From: Pelagibius sp048268885
GTDB lineage: Bacteria; Pseudomonadota; Alphaproteobacteria; Kiloniellales; Kiloniellaceae
Assembly: GCA_048268885.1 (NCBI GenBank)
Contig: JBLWUP010000031.1
Span: 6,357 to 70,356, forward strand
Length of the DNA: 64,000 bases
Direction of reading: 5' to 3'
Shown here: piece by piece, positions 14,996 to 24,365 of the stretch
How positions within the stretch are numbered: position 1 is the first letter of the stretch
How the letters are laid out: the number at the start of each line of letters is the position of its first letter
Notes under the pieces: model-generated
Database searches by the model: none
What the model was told of the DNA's origin: nothing
The model's input: only the letters and a program-made list of their open reading frames with translations
Translations under genes and position numbers: made by a program

Positions 14996-16288
14996 TTAGC
15001 GCGTGAAGACCGCCACCAGTTCCAGGTGGCCCGACCAGGGGAACTGGTCGATGGGCGTCGCCTCCTTCAGGCGGTAGCCGCCGTCGACCAGGATGCGGGC
15101 GTCGCGCGCGAAGGTCGTCGGGTTGCAGGACACGGCAATGACCGTCGGCACGTCCGACGCGGCGATCTCCGCCGCCTGCTCGCGGGCGCCGTTGCGCGGC
15201 GGATCGAAGACCACCACGTCGCCGCCGGAGAGTTCGTCGGCCAGCACCGGAAAGCGCGCCAGGTCCCGCAGTTCGGCCTGCACCCGCAAGCCCCCCGCGG
15301 CGCGGCGCGCGGCGGCGTCGAGCGCCATGAGCGACTCCTCGGCGCCTTCTGCCGCATAGACCTGCAGACGCGCGGCCAGCGGGAACGTGAAGGTGCCGCA
15401 GCCGGCGAAGAGGTCGGCGGCGGTCTCCGCCCCTTCGGGCACCGCGGCCATGACCAGTTCGGCCAGCAGGGCCTCGCCTTCCGCCGTCGGCTGCACGAAA
15501 CCGCCGGCCGGCGGCAGCACCGGCACGCCGCCGAAGGTGAGGATCGGGTCGCGCCGCACGGCCAGGGGCTCGGGCGCCTCGCGGCCGTCGGTCCAGGACA
15601 GGCGCGCCAGGTCGTGGCTCTCGGCGAAAGCGGCGAGGCTCTCACGGTCCGCCAGGGTCAGCGCGTGGCGCGAGTCGACCAGCAGGTCCACGCCGGTCTC
15701 GCAGAGCGTCGCCGTCACCCGCGCGCCTTCCTGGACCGCCAGGAGGCGGCCCAGAAGCTCGTGCAGCGGGGCCAGCAGCGCGTGCAGCTCCGGCGTCACC
15801 AGCAGGCAGGCGTCGATGTCGGTCAGGCGGTGCGACTCGCGCTCGTAGTACCCGAGCAACAGGCCGTGGGCCGTCTTCAAGGCGCTCCAGGTGATGCGCC
15901 GGCGGCGGCCCGGCGGCACCTGGCGCAGCGGGTGCGTCACCTCCGGCACCAGGTCGCGGCGCTCCAGCGCCAAGCGCAGCAGATCCTGCTTCCATTCGAC
16001 ATAGGCAGGCTCGGCCAGGTGCTGCAGGGCGCAGCCGCCGCAGGGCCCGAAGAAGGGACAGGGCGGCGCCGCCCGGTTGGGCCCCTCTTCCAGCAGCTCG
16101 ATGACCTCGCCCTTGAAGCCGCCGCCACGCTGGCCGGTCACCCGCGCCAGCACCCGGTCGCCGGGCACCGTCTGGGCCAGGAACAGGGGGCGCCCGTCAC
16201 AGGTCGCCAGGCCGTCGCCCTTGGCGCCCAGCGCCTCCACCGTCACCTCGAGCTGGCGGCCGCCGCCGCGCCGCGCCTTACGCCGCAT
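14996..16288 (-). CDS. rlmD: 23S rRNA (uracil-C5) methyltransferase, RlmD/TrmA type
   Basis: A 430-residue class-I SAM enzyme that methylates C5 of a uridine in large-subunit rRNA (U1939 in RlmD). Domains: N-terminal TRAM/OB domain (about 10-68), a 4Fe-4S site with C77, C83 and C86 (CPFFGPCGGC), a central insertion, then the Rossmann methyltransferase with DLFAGCGTFTFPLA, VVFDPPRNGA, and the catalytic Cys388 in VSCNPTTFARDA. The family is certain; RlmD versus another uridine position is not. Its last 55 codons recur at 12218-12391. It faces away from sppA. Confidence 0.88.
   Translation of the reverse strand: MRRKARRGGGRQLEVTVEALGAKGDGLATCDGRPLFLAQTVPGDRVLARVTGQRGGGFKGEVIELLEEGPNRAAPPCPFFGPCGGCALQHLAEPAYVEWKQDLLRLALERRDLVPEVTHPLRQVPPGRRRRITWSALKTAHGLLLGYYERESHRLTDIDACLLVTPELHALLAPLHELLGRLLAVQEGARVTATLCETGVDLLVDSRHALTLADRESLAAFAESHDLARLSWTDGREAPEPLAVRRDPILTFGGVPVLPPAGGFVQPTAEGEALLAELVMAAVPEGAETAADLFAGCGTFTFPLAARLQVYAAEGAEESLMALDAAARRAAGGLRVQAELRDLARFPVLADELSGGDVVVFDPPRNGAREQAAEIAASDVPTVIAVSCNPTTFARDARILVDGGYRLKEATPIDQFPWSGHLELVAVFTR
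15034..15136. repeat. 103-bp near-perfect direct repeat, right copy
   Basis: Matches 12256-12358 at 102 of 103 bases; it encodes part of the methyltransferase C-terminus including the catalytic Cys motif. Recombination between the copies would remove 2778 bases and leave an intact rlmD with a different 12-codon tail. Confidence 0.9.
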
Positions 16289-16472
16289 CGTCCAAAGTCT
16301 GCAAAATCACGAAATCCATCATCTTTTCCGCCCGCCTCGCGACGGGTCTCCGGGCGGGCGGACTTTGCGCGATCGTCTCCCGCCTGACAAGCCGTGACAA
16401 GCCCGCCGCGCCCGTCTCGATGGCACGAAAATTTAACTGGCCAGCCGGGGTGCGGGACGCTGAGATAGGGCC

Positions 16473-18284
16473 ATGACCCGCATCATCCTGTTTCTCCTGA
16501 AGTGCGTGCTCGGCCTCTTCGCGACGGTCGGCTTCCTCCTCATCGCCGGTCTCGTCGCGGTGGCGGTCTTCCTGCCCCGCTACGAGGGCCTGGAGCCGAC
16601 CGCCGAGGACGTCCCGCAAGAGGCCGTGCTGCTGCTCGACCTCTCCAACGGCCTGATCGAGCAGCGCCCCGTCAATCCCCTGGCCCGCGCCTCGCTGGGC
16701 GGCGCCCTGGTGCTGCGCGAGGCGGTCGACGCCCTGAACGCCGCCGGGCGCGACGACCGGGTCAAGGCCCTGGTGATCCGCGCCGGCTGGGGCGCCCCCG
16801 GCCTGGCCCAGATGCAGGAGCTGCGCGACGCCGTCGCCGACTTCCGCGCCCAGGGTAAGCCGGTCGTCGCCTTCGCCGAGACCTTCGGCGAGGCCGGCAA
16901 CGGCACCCTGCACTACTTCCTGGCCAGCGCGGCGGGCGAGGTCTGGATGCAGCCCTCGGGCGACGTCGGCATCACCGGCTTCGCCCTGCAGCAGCCTTTC
17001 CTCGAACCCCTGCTGGAGGAGATCGGCGTGCGCGCCCAGGTCGCCCAGCGCGAGGAATACAAGGGCGCCATGAGCTTTCTCACCGACGAAAGCATGCCGG
17101 CGCCGATCCGCGAGAACCTGCAGCGCTACCTCGATTCCTCTCTGGGACAGATCGTCACCGCCGTGGCCGAGGCGCGCAACCTGGAAGCCGGCGCCCTGCG
17201 CGGCCTGATCGACCGCGCGCCCTATCGCGGCGCGGAGGCCCAGCGCCTCGGCCTCGTCGACCGCCTGGGCTATTGGGACGAAGTGGAAGGCGCGGTCGAG
17301 GAAGCCGCCGGCCCCGACGCCGAGTGGCTGTCGCTGCGGGCCTACCAGCGCGCCGCGCCCGAGCAAGACCCCGACGCGCCGGTCATCGCCCTGGTCCACG
17401 GCGAGGGCCCGATCATGCTGGCCGACGGCCAGAACGACCCCGTCTTCGGCAGGGTCGTCCTCGGCGCCGTCGACGTCGCCCAGGCCCTTTCCGATGCGAT
17501 CGACGACCCGGAGGTCGAAGCCATCCTGTTCCGCGTCGACAGCCCGGGCGGCTCCTACGTCGCCTCCGACACCATCTGGCGGGAGGTGCAGCGCGCCCGC
17601 GACGCGGGCAAGCCGCTGGTGGTCTCCATGGGCAACGTCGCCGCTTCCGGCGGCTACTTCGTCTCCGCCGCCGCCGAGGCCATCGTCGCCCAGCCGGGGA
17701 CCCTCACCGGCTCCATCGGCGTGGTGGCCGGCAAGATTTCCCTGCGCGAGCTCTGGGCCTCGCTCGGCGTCAACTGGGACGGCGTGCAGGCCGGACGCCG
17801 CGCCGCCATGTGGAGCCCCAACGCGCCCTTCAGCCGCGAGGAGTGGGACTGGCTGCAGCAGACCCTGGACACCACCTACGCCGACTTCACCGGCAAGGTG
17901 GCGGCCGGGCGCGGCCTCAGCCAGGAGGACGTCCTGGCGGTCGCCAAGGGGCAGATCTGGTCCGGCGCCGACGCCCGGGAAGCCGGCCTGGTCGACGAAC
18001 TCGGCGGCTACCGCAAGGCCCTCGGCCTGGCCAAGTCGGCCGCCGGCCTGGACGCGGACACGGCGGTGCAGTTGCGCCCCTTCCCCGAGCCGCGCGACCC
18101 CTTCGAGGCGCTGCTGGAAGACGTCCTCGGCGGCAAGATCGAAAGCCCGGCGACCCTGTCGATGATCCGCAGCCTGGCGCGCCTCGCCCAGGCCCTGGGG
18201 CCGCTCGCAGAGGCCGTGGAGTTGATCGGCGGCGACCCCCGCAGCCATACCTTGCAGTCACCCACGGGCGTTCTCGTCCAGTGA
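16473..18284 (+). CDS. sppA: Signal peptide peptidase SppA, 67-kDa type
   Basis: A 603-residue inner-membrane serine protease that degrades cleaved signal peptides. It has one N-terminal transmembrane anchor (about residues 5-32), then two tandem ClpP-like domains. The general-base Lys is in the first domain (REEYKGAMS, near 197), and the nucleophile Ser in the second (NVAASGGYFVSAAA, near 391), the same split as E. coli SppA (K209/S409). Full length. Single transcription unit with a perfect 6-bp stem after the stop; the divergent neighbour is rlmD. Confidence 0.93.
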   Translation: MTRIILFLLKCVLGLFATVGFLLIAGLVAVAVFLPRYEGLEPTAEDVPQEAVLLLDLSNGLIEQRPVNPLARASLGGALVLREAVDALNAAGRDDRVKALVIRAGWGAPGLAQMQELRDAVADFRAQGKPVVAFAETFGEAGNGTLHYFLASAAGEVWMQPSGDVGITGFALQQPFLEPLLEEIGVRAQVAQREEYKGAMSFLTDESMPAPIRENLQRYLDSSLGQIVTAVAEARNLEAGALRGLIDRAPYRGAEAQRLGLVDRLGYWDEVEGAVEEAAGPDAEWLSLRAYQRAAPEQDPDAPVIALVHGEGPIMLADGQNDPVFGRVVLGAVDVAQALSDAIDDPEVEAILFRVDSPGGSYVASDTIWREVQRARDAGKPLVVSMGNVAASGGYFVSAAAEAIVAQPGTLTGSIGVVAGKISLRELWASLGVNWDGVQAGRRAAMWSPNAPFSREEWDWLQQTLDTTYADFTGKVAAGRGLSQEDVLAVAKGQIWSGADAREAGLVDELGGYRKALGLAKSAAGLDADTAVQLRPFPEPRDPFEALLEDVLGGKIESPATLSMIRSLARLAQALGPLAEAVELIGGDPRSHTLQSPTGVLVQ

Positions 18285-18290
18285 GAGTAG

Positions 18291-18306
18291 GGGCGCAAAA
18301 GCGCCC
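18291..18306 (+). terminator. Stem-loop after sppA
   Basis: GGGCGC-AAAA-GCGCCC, a perfect 6-bp stem starting 6 bases past the sppA stop. It is followed by A-rich rather than T-rich sequence, so it may protect the 3' end instead of terminating on its own. Confidence 0.4.
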
Positions 18307-18416
18307 AAAAACCAACAGCTTTCATGGGTAAGCGTGGGTTTCCCGGCCGATTCCGTCTTGTCGCCCCTGCGGGGGCCTCGCTATGCTCGACGGCACGGCA
18401 GGTATAGGGAGAGCGT

Positions 18417-19496
18417 GTGCAAACACCAGCCATTGAAGCGCGAAGCCTGTCCAAGGTCTTCGGCGCCGGTACGGATGCGGTCCACGCACTAGACGATGTT
18501 TCGCTGACGATCCGTCAGAACGAGTTTTTCACGCTTCTCGGCCCCTCGGGCTGCGGCAAGACGACCCTGCTGCGGCTCATCGGCGGCTTCGAGCAGCCGA
18601 CCCAGGGCGACGTCTTCCTGGAAGGCCAGCAGCTGACCGGCCTGCCGCCCTTCAAACGGCCGATCAACACCGTGTTCCAGAGCTATGCGCTGTTCCCGCA
18701 CCTGACGGTGGGCCAGAACATCGCCTTCGGCCTGGAGATGCTGGGCCGCCCCAAGGACGAGCGGGAGGCGCGCGTCCAACAGATGCTCGACCTGGTGCAG
18801 CTCGGCGGCTATGACAACCGCAAGCCGGCGCAGCTTTCCGGCGGCCAGCAGCAGCGCGTCGCCCTGGCGCGGGCGCTGGCCAGCCAGCCCAAGGTGCTGC
18901 TGCTCGACGAGCCGCTTTCGGCGCTGGATCTGAAACTGCGCAAGGAAATGCAGATCGAGCTGAAGCGCCTGCAGACCGAGACCGGCATCACCTTCGTCTT
19001 CGTGACCCACGACCAGGAAGAAGCGCTGACCATGTCCGACCGCCTCGCGGTGATGGACAGCGGCAAGATCCTGCAGATCGGCTCGCCGACGGAGATCTAC
19101 GAGCACCCGCAGCGCCGCTTCGTCGCCGACTTCATCGGCGAGACGAACTTCCTGGAAGGCCGCATCGAAGAAAGCGGCGGCGGCACCGTGGCGCGCCTTG
19201 CCTGCGGCAACAGCCTGGCCCTGAACGGCCAGGCCGCCGCGGCGGGAGAGCAGGTGACCCTCGCCGTGCGGCCCGAACGCGCCGAGATCGTTTCCGCCGA
19301 CGCCGAGGGCCTGCCGGCCACCGTCGGCGCGGTGGTCTACATGGGCACCGACACGACCTACCACCTGACTTTGCAAGACGGCTCGCCCTTCGTGGTGCGC
19401 AGCCAGAACCACGAAGGCGCGCGCCTCGACCTGGCAAGCGGCGCGACCGTGAAGCTGCGCATCGCCCCGGCGGCCCTTCAGCGGCTGGCGGACTGA
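18417..19496 (+). CDS. potA: Spermidine/putrescine ABC transporter ATP-binding protein
   Basis: A 359-residue ABC ATPase energising polyamine import. Walker A is GPSGCGKTT near 41-49, the signature is LSGGQQQRVALARAL, Walker B is LLLDEPLSALD, the H-loop is FVTHDQEEA, and a C-terminal TOBE domain begins near residue 285 (VTLAVRPERAEIV). The start is a GTG with GGGAG a few bases before it. First gene of a six-gene plus-strand run: ATPase, two permeases, binding protein, nitrilase-type amidase, acetylpolyamine hydrolase. Context makes polyamine, not sulfate or iron, the likely cargo. Confidence 0.88.
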   Translation: MQTPAIEARSLSKVFGAGTDAVHALDDVSLTIRQNEFFTLLGPSGCGKTTLLRLIGGFEQPTQGDVFLEGQQLTGLPPFKRPINTVFQSYALFPHLTVGQNIAFGLEMLGRPKDEREARVQQMLDLVQLGGYDNRKPAQLSGGQQQRVALARALASQPKVLLLDEPLSALDLKLRKEMQIELKRLQTETGITFVFVTHDQEEALTMSDRLAVMDSGKILQIGSPTEIYEHPQRRFVADFIGETNFLEGRIEESGGGTVARLACGNSLALNGQAAAAGEQVTLAVRPERAEIVSADAEGLPATVGAVVYMGTDTTYHLTLQDGSPFVVRSQNHEGARLDLASGATVKLRIAPAALQRLAD

Positions 19497-19501
19497 CCGC
19501 G

Positions 19502-20392
19502 ATGGACGCTGCCGCCGGCAAACGCTTCCTGCAGATCGCGCCCGCCCTGGCGATCATCGGCTTCTTCATGCTGGCGCCGCTGGGCCTCATGGCCTACGTC
19601 TCGGTGCTGGAGAAGGGCCTGAACGGCGGCGTCGTCTGGAACGTGCAGACGCCGGAAGCCTACGTGAACTTCATCTTCGAGCGCGATCTCGACGACAGCC
19701 TGATCCTCAACACCGACTACCTGCAGATCTTCGCGCGCTCCTTCGGCCTGTCGCTGCTGACCGCCGTCCTGGCCCTGGCCATCGGCTTTCCCACCGCGCT
19801 CTACATGTCGATGCAGCCGGAGGGCAAGCGCAACCTGCTGATCTTCCTTGTCACTATTCCCTTCTGGACCAACCTGCTGGTGCGCAACTACGCCTGGATC
19901 CTGCTGCTGCGCAACGGCGGGCTGGTCGAGAACCTGCTGCACTGGCTGGGCATCGCCGTCGACCAGCCGCTGGGCCTGCTCTATACGCCCTACGCCGTCT
20001 CCATCGGCCTGACCTACACCTACCTGCCCTTCATGGTCTTGCCGATCTACGGCAGCCTGGAAAAGCTCGACTCCCGCCTCATCGAGGCCGCCTTCGATCT
20101 GGGCGCCGACCGGCGCCGCGCCCTGCTGCGCGTGATCCTGCCGCTGGCCGCGCCCGGCATCGCCGCCGGCTGCGTGCTGGTCTTCGTACCGGCGCTGGGC
20201 GCCTACGTGACGCCGGAGCTGCTGGGCGGCGGCAAGTCGATGATGATCGGCAACCTGATCCAGAGCCAGTTCGGGGCCGCGCGCAACTGGCCCTTCGGGG
20301 CGGCGCTGGCCTTCGCGCTGCTGGCCATCGTGCTGCTGGCGATGATGTTCTACCTGCTGCGCTTCCGCCGCGCGCCCTCCGGAGGTCACTGA
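19502..20392 (+). CDS. potB: Polyamine ABC transporter permease, PotB type
   Basis: A 296-residue inner-membrane permease with six hydrophobic segments and the cytosolic EAA loop in the second half (KLDSRLIEAAFDLGADRRRALLRVILPLAAPGIAAG), which docks on the ATPase. The N-terminal YVSVLEKGLNGGVVW and the segment FWTNLLVRNYAWILLLR are characteristic of PotB/PotH permeases. It starts 5 bases after potA. Its stop overlaps a five-codon minicistron leading to potC. Confidence 0.88.
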   Translation: MDAAAGKRFLQIAPALAIIGFFMLAPLGLMAYVSVLEKGLNGGVVWNVQTPEAYVNFIFERDLDDSLILNTDYLQIFARSFGLSLLTAVLALAIGFPTALYMSMQPEGKRNLLIFLVTIPFWTNLLVRNYAWILLLRNGGLVENLLHWLGIAVDQPLGLLYTPYAVSIGLTYTYLPFMVLPIYGSLEKLDSRLIEAAFDLGADRRRALLRVILPLAAPGIAAGCVLVFVPALGAYVTPELLGGGKSMMIGNLIQSQFGAARNWPFGAALAFALLAIVLLAMMFYLLRFRRAPSGGH

Positions 20393-20409
20393 TGGCAGGG
20401 GACCACTGA
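20392..20409 (+). other. Five-codon minicistron bridging potB and potC
   Basis: potB ends TGATG; the embedded ATG (20392) opens a frame of five codons (Met-Ala-Gly-Asp-His) ending in TGA (20407-20409), whose A is the first base of the potC ATG. The two junctions (ggtcactgATG and ggaccactgATG) look like an imperfect 17-bp duplication. A ribosome could pass from potB to potC by two termination-reinitiation steps. Whether the minipeptide is made is unknown. Confidence 0.4.
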
Positions 20410-21203
20410 TGCGCGTCGACATCACCAATCCTCTCTGGCGCTTCCGCGGCATCCGCGCGACGGCCTGGGTGTTCTTCGCCTACCTCTACCTGCCGATCGT
20501 CGTGTTGATCGTGCTCAGCTTCAACGAGAACCGCCTGGCAACGATCTGGAGCGGCTTTTCGACCCAGTGGTACGGCATCGTCCTGGCCAACGACGACATC
20601 ATCCGCGCCGCCGGCAACTCGCTGATCGTCGCCACCGTCGCGACCCTGGCCGCCACGCTCGCCGCGACCCTGGCCGCCCTGGGCATGGCCAAGGGGCGCT
20701 TCCGCGGGGCCGACGGGATCTCGGGCCTCATCGCCCTGCCGCTGGTGGTGCCGGAGATCGTCACCGCCGTGGCCACCCTGCTTTTCTTCATCCTCATCGG
20801 ATTCAATCTCGGCCTGCTGACGGTGATCGTCGCCCACACGGTTTTCTGCATTCCCTTCGCCTATCTGCCGATCCGCGCCAGGCTGGAAGGCATGGACAAG
20901 GCGCTGGGCGAGGCCGCGGCCGATCTCTACGCCAGCGACTGGCAGGCCTTCCGGCGCGTCACCCTGCCGCTGCTGTGGCCCGGCATCCTCTCCGGCGGCA
21001 TGCTGGCCTTCATCATCTCGCTGGACGATTTCGTCATCACCTACTTCGTGGCCGGCGCCGGCGCCACCACGCTGCCGGTCTATATCTTCGGCATGATCCG
21101 TATCGGCATCACCCCGGAGGTCAACGCGATTTCCTCTATGATGTTGATCGTCTCGATCCTCTTCGTCACCCTGTCCTTCCTGGTCGGCAGAATGCGACGA
21201 TAG
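20409..21203 (+). CDS. potC: Polyamine ABC transporter permease, PotC type
   Basis: A 264-residue permease pairing with PotB. Six hydrophobic segments; the EAA loop is GMDKALGEAAADLYASDWQAFRRVTLPLLWPGILSGG. The ending SLDDFVITYFVAGAGATTLPVYIFGMIRIGITPEVNA is the standard PotC/PotI signature. Translation is probably coupled to potB through the 17-base junction. AGGGG stands 8 bases before the ATG, so independent initiation is also possible. Confidence 0.88.
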   Translation: MRVDITNPLWRFRGIRATAWVFFAYLYLPIVVLIVLSFNENRLATIWSGFSTQWYGIVLANDDIIRAAGNSLIVATVATLAATLAATLAALGMAKGRFRGADGISGLIALPLVVPEIVTAVATLLFFILIGFNLGLLTVIVAHTVFCIPFAYLPIRARLEGMDKALGEAAADLYASDWQAFRRVTLPLLWPGILSGGMLAFIISLDDFVITYFVAGAGATTLPVYIFGMIRIGITPEVNAISSMMLIVSILFVTLSFLVGRMRR

Positions 21204-21287
21204 AGTTCTCAATGCCCGCGCAGGCGAGGCGGCGCCGCGCGGCGGAAGTAAGAACACACCGCACGACAAAGAAAATTGGAGGCTCAG

Positions 21288-22331
21288 ATGGCTTTTAAGA
21301 AACTATTGGGTAGCGTCGCCTGCGCGGCGGCCCTCACCCTGGCGGCGGGCAGCGCCCAGGCCGAAGGCGAGTTGTTCCTCTACAACTGGTCGAACTACTT
21401 CCCGCCCGACTTGCTGAAAAAGTTCGAGGCCGATACCGGCATCAAGGTCACCCTCGACGTCTACGATTCCAACGAGACGATGCTCGCCAAGCTGCAGGCC
21501 GGCGCCGCCGGCTACGACGTGGTCGTCCCCTCCGACTACATGGTGAAGATCATGATCGACGAGGGCCTGGCCGAGAAGATCAACGCCGGCGAAATGCCGA
21601 ATTTCAAGAACGTCATGGCCCCACACGACGAGCAGCCCTTCGATCCCAGCCGCGAATACTCCGCGCCCTACATGTGGGGCACCACCGGCTTCACCTACGA
21701 TTCCGCGAAGGCCGGCGAGCTGGAGAATTCCTGGAAGGAAGTCTTCGAGCCGAAGGACGCCCTGAAGGGCCAGATCGCCATGTTGAACGACGAGGTCGAG
21801 GTCTATAACGCCGCGGCCTACTACGTCGGCGTGTCGAAGTGCACCGAAGATGCGGCGGACGCCCAGAAGATCCTCGACGTGCTGGAGAAGCAGAAGCCCT
21901 TCGTCGCCACCTACAACTCCGACGGCACCATCGACCGCATGGCCGCCGGCGAAGTGGTCGCCCACATGCAGTGGAACGGCGCCTCCCACCGCACCAAGGA
22001 GAAGCTGCCGACGGCCACCTACATGTACCCGAAGGAGGGTCTCTCCTTCTGGGCCGACAACTTCGTCGTGCCGACCTCCGCGCCCAACAAGGAAAACGCC
22101 AAGACCTTCATCAACTGGATGATGGCGCCGGAGAACGCGGCCTTCGCCTCGAACTTCACCGGCTACATGAACGCCATCCGCGGGTCCGGTGAGTTCATGG
22201 ACGAGTCCCTGAAGACCGATCCGGCGGTGGCCATGCCCGAGGAATACGCCGACCGCCTGCGGCCGGCCCTCGACTGCTCGCCCGCCGCGCGCGAACTGCG
22301 CAACAAGGTGTGGACGCGCCTGAAGAAGTAA
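21288..22331 (+). CDS. potD: Polyamine-binding periplasmic protein, PotD/PotF type
   Basis: A 347-residue secreted binding protein. GGAGG five bases before the ATG at 21288 decides the start over a TTG at 21276. The signal peptide ends near GSAQA-EG. The mature protein opens ELFLYNWSNYFPPDLLKKFE, the PotD/PotF hallmark (Trp and Ser contacting polyamine), and continues with VTLDVYDSNETMLAKLQAG, YDVVVPSDYMVKIM and YMWGTTGFTYD. It delivers putrescine, spermidine or acetylated forms to PotABC. The downstream acetylpolyamine hydrolase suggests acetylated polyamines are among the ligands; this is inference. Confidence 0.9.
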   Translation: MAFKKLLGSVACAAALTLAAGSAQAEGELFLYNWSNYFPPDLLKKFEADTGIKVTLDVYDSNETMLAKLQAGAAGYDVVVPSDYMVKIMIDEGLAEKINAGEMPNFKNVMAPHDEQPFDPSREYSAPYMWGTTGFTYDSAKAGELENSWKEVFEPKDALKGQIAMLNDEVEVYNAAAYYVGVSKCTEDAADAQKILDVLEKQKPFVATYNSDGTIDRMAAGEVVAHMQWNGASHRTKEKLPTATYMYPKEGLSFWADNFVVPTSAPNKENAKTFINWMMAPENAAFASNFTGYMNAIRGSGEFMDESLKTDPAVAMPEEYADRLRPALDCSPAARELRNKVWTRLKK

Positions 22332-22385
22332 GACAGACCGGCGGGGCGGGCCACGGCCCGCCCCTCCATCCCACGAAAGCATGCC

Positions 22386-23300
22386 ATGACTCCCCCCGCT
22401 TCCCTGACCTTGGCTCTCTGGGCCACCAACCTTTCAACGCCGCTCAACGGGCTCGGCGCCTGGGCCGCCCACGTCGAGGCCAAGATGGCCGAGGCGGCCG
22501 CCGCCGGCGCCAAGCTGCTGGTCATCCCGGAATACGCCGCCGAAGCCTGGCTGTCGTTCAAGCCGGAAGGCCTGGCGCCGGACCGCGAAATCGCCTGGAT
22601 GGCCGAGCAGGCCCCCGCCGCGCTCGACCTGCTGCGCGGCCTGCCCGCCAAGCACGGCATCGGCCTGCTGGCCGGCACCATGCCCTGGGCGGTCGATGCA
22701 GAAGGCGAAGCGGGCTTCACCAACCGCGCCTGGCTGCTGCTGCCCGACGGCCGCGTCATCGCCCAGGACAAGCTCTCCCTCACCCCCGGCGAGCAGGATC
22801 CGGACAACTGGAACCTCCTGCCCGGCGACGCCCTGCACATCGTCGAGTGGGAGGGCCTCAAGGTCGCCACCCTGGTCTGCCTCGACATCGAGATGCCCGC
22901 GCTTTCGGTAAAGCTGGCGCCGCTCAACCCCGACCTGATCCTGGTTCCCTCGATGACCGCGAAGCTGTCGGGCCACTCCCGCGTCTTCGGCTGCGCCAAG
23001 GCGCGCGCCGTGGAGCTGATGTGCGCCGTCGGCGCCTGCGGCACCATCGGCCGCGCGCCGGGGACCACCCAGAACCCGACCAACGTTTCGGCCTGTGCGC
23101 TCTACCTGCCCTGCGAGCCCAGCCTGGGCATGAACGGCGTCCTGGAAGCCATCCCGCCGCTCGCCGATCACGAGGGCGACGGTCCGCTGATGCTGGCGCA
23201 CGACATTCCCTTTGCCGAGATCCGCCGCCTGCGCGAGGCCGAGGCCGAAGTCTGGCCCGGCGCCTGGCGCGCCGACCACGTCACCCTGATCGAAGATTGA
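22386..23300 (+). CDS. Carbon-nitrogen hydrolase (nitrilase superfamily)
   Basis: A 304-residue amidase with the complete Glu-Lys-Cys triad: E49 in VIPEY, K129 in AQDKLSLTP, and C165 in LVCLDIEMP. The superfamily hydrolyses linear amides, carbamoyl or glutamyl compounds. Its position between the polyamine importer and the acetylpolyamine hydrolase points to a nitrogenous polyamine derivative as substrate, for example N-carbamoylputrescine or a gamma-amide, but the active-site sequence does not match a branch I can name with certainty. It starts 54 bases after potD and ends 16 bases before aphA. Confidence 0.85.
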   Translation: MTPPASLTLALWATNLSTPLNGLGAWAAHVEAKMAEAAAAGAKLLVIPEYAAEAWLSFKPEGLAPDREIAWMAEQAPAALDLLRGLPAKHGIGLLAGTMPWAVDAEGEAGFTNRAWLLLPDGRVIAQDKLSLTPGEQDPDNWNLLPGDALHIVEWEGLKVATLVCLDIEMPALSVKLAPLNPDLILVPSMTAKLSGHSRVFGCAKARAVELMCAVGACGTIGRAPGTTQNPTNVSACALYLPCEPSLGMNGVLEAIPPLADHEGDGPLMLAHDIPFAEIRRLREAEAEVWPGAWRADHVTLIED

Positions 23301-23316
23301 GTCGAGGCCCCGTTTC

Positions 23317-24348
<1,032 letters not shown>

Positions 24349-24365
24349 GCACTCTCGAGAGCGCG

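Noticed and set aside
16278..18248. A 656-codon open frame antisense to sppA
   Set aside because: Same artefact; SppA with its catalytic Lys and Ser is on the plus strand.
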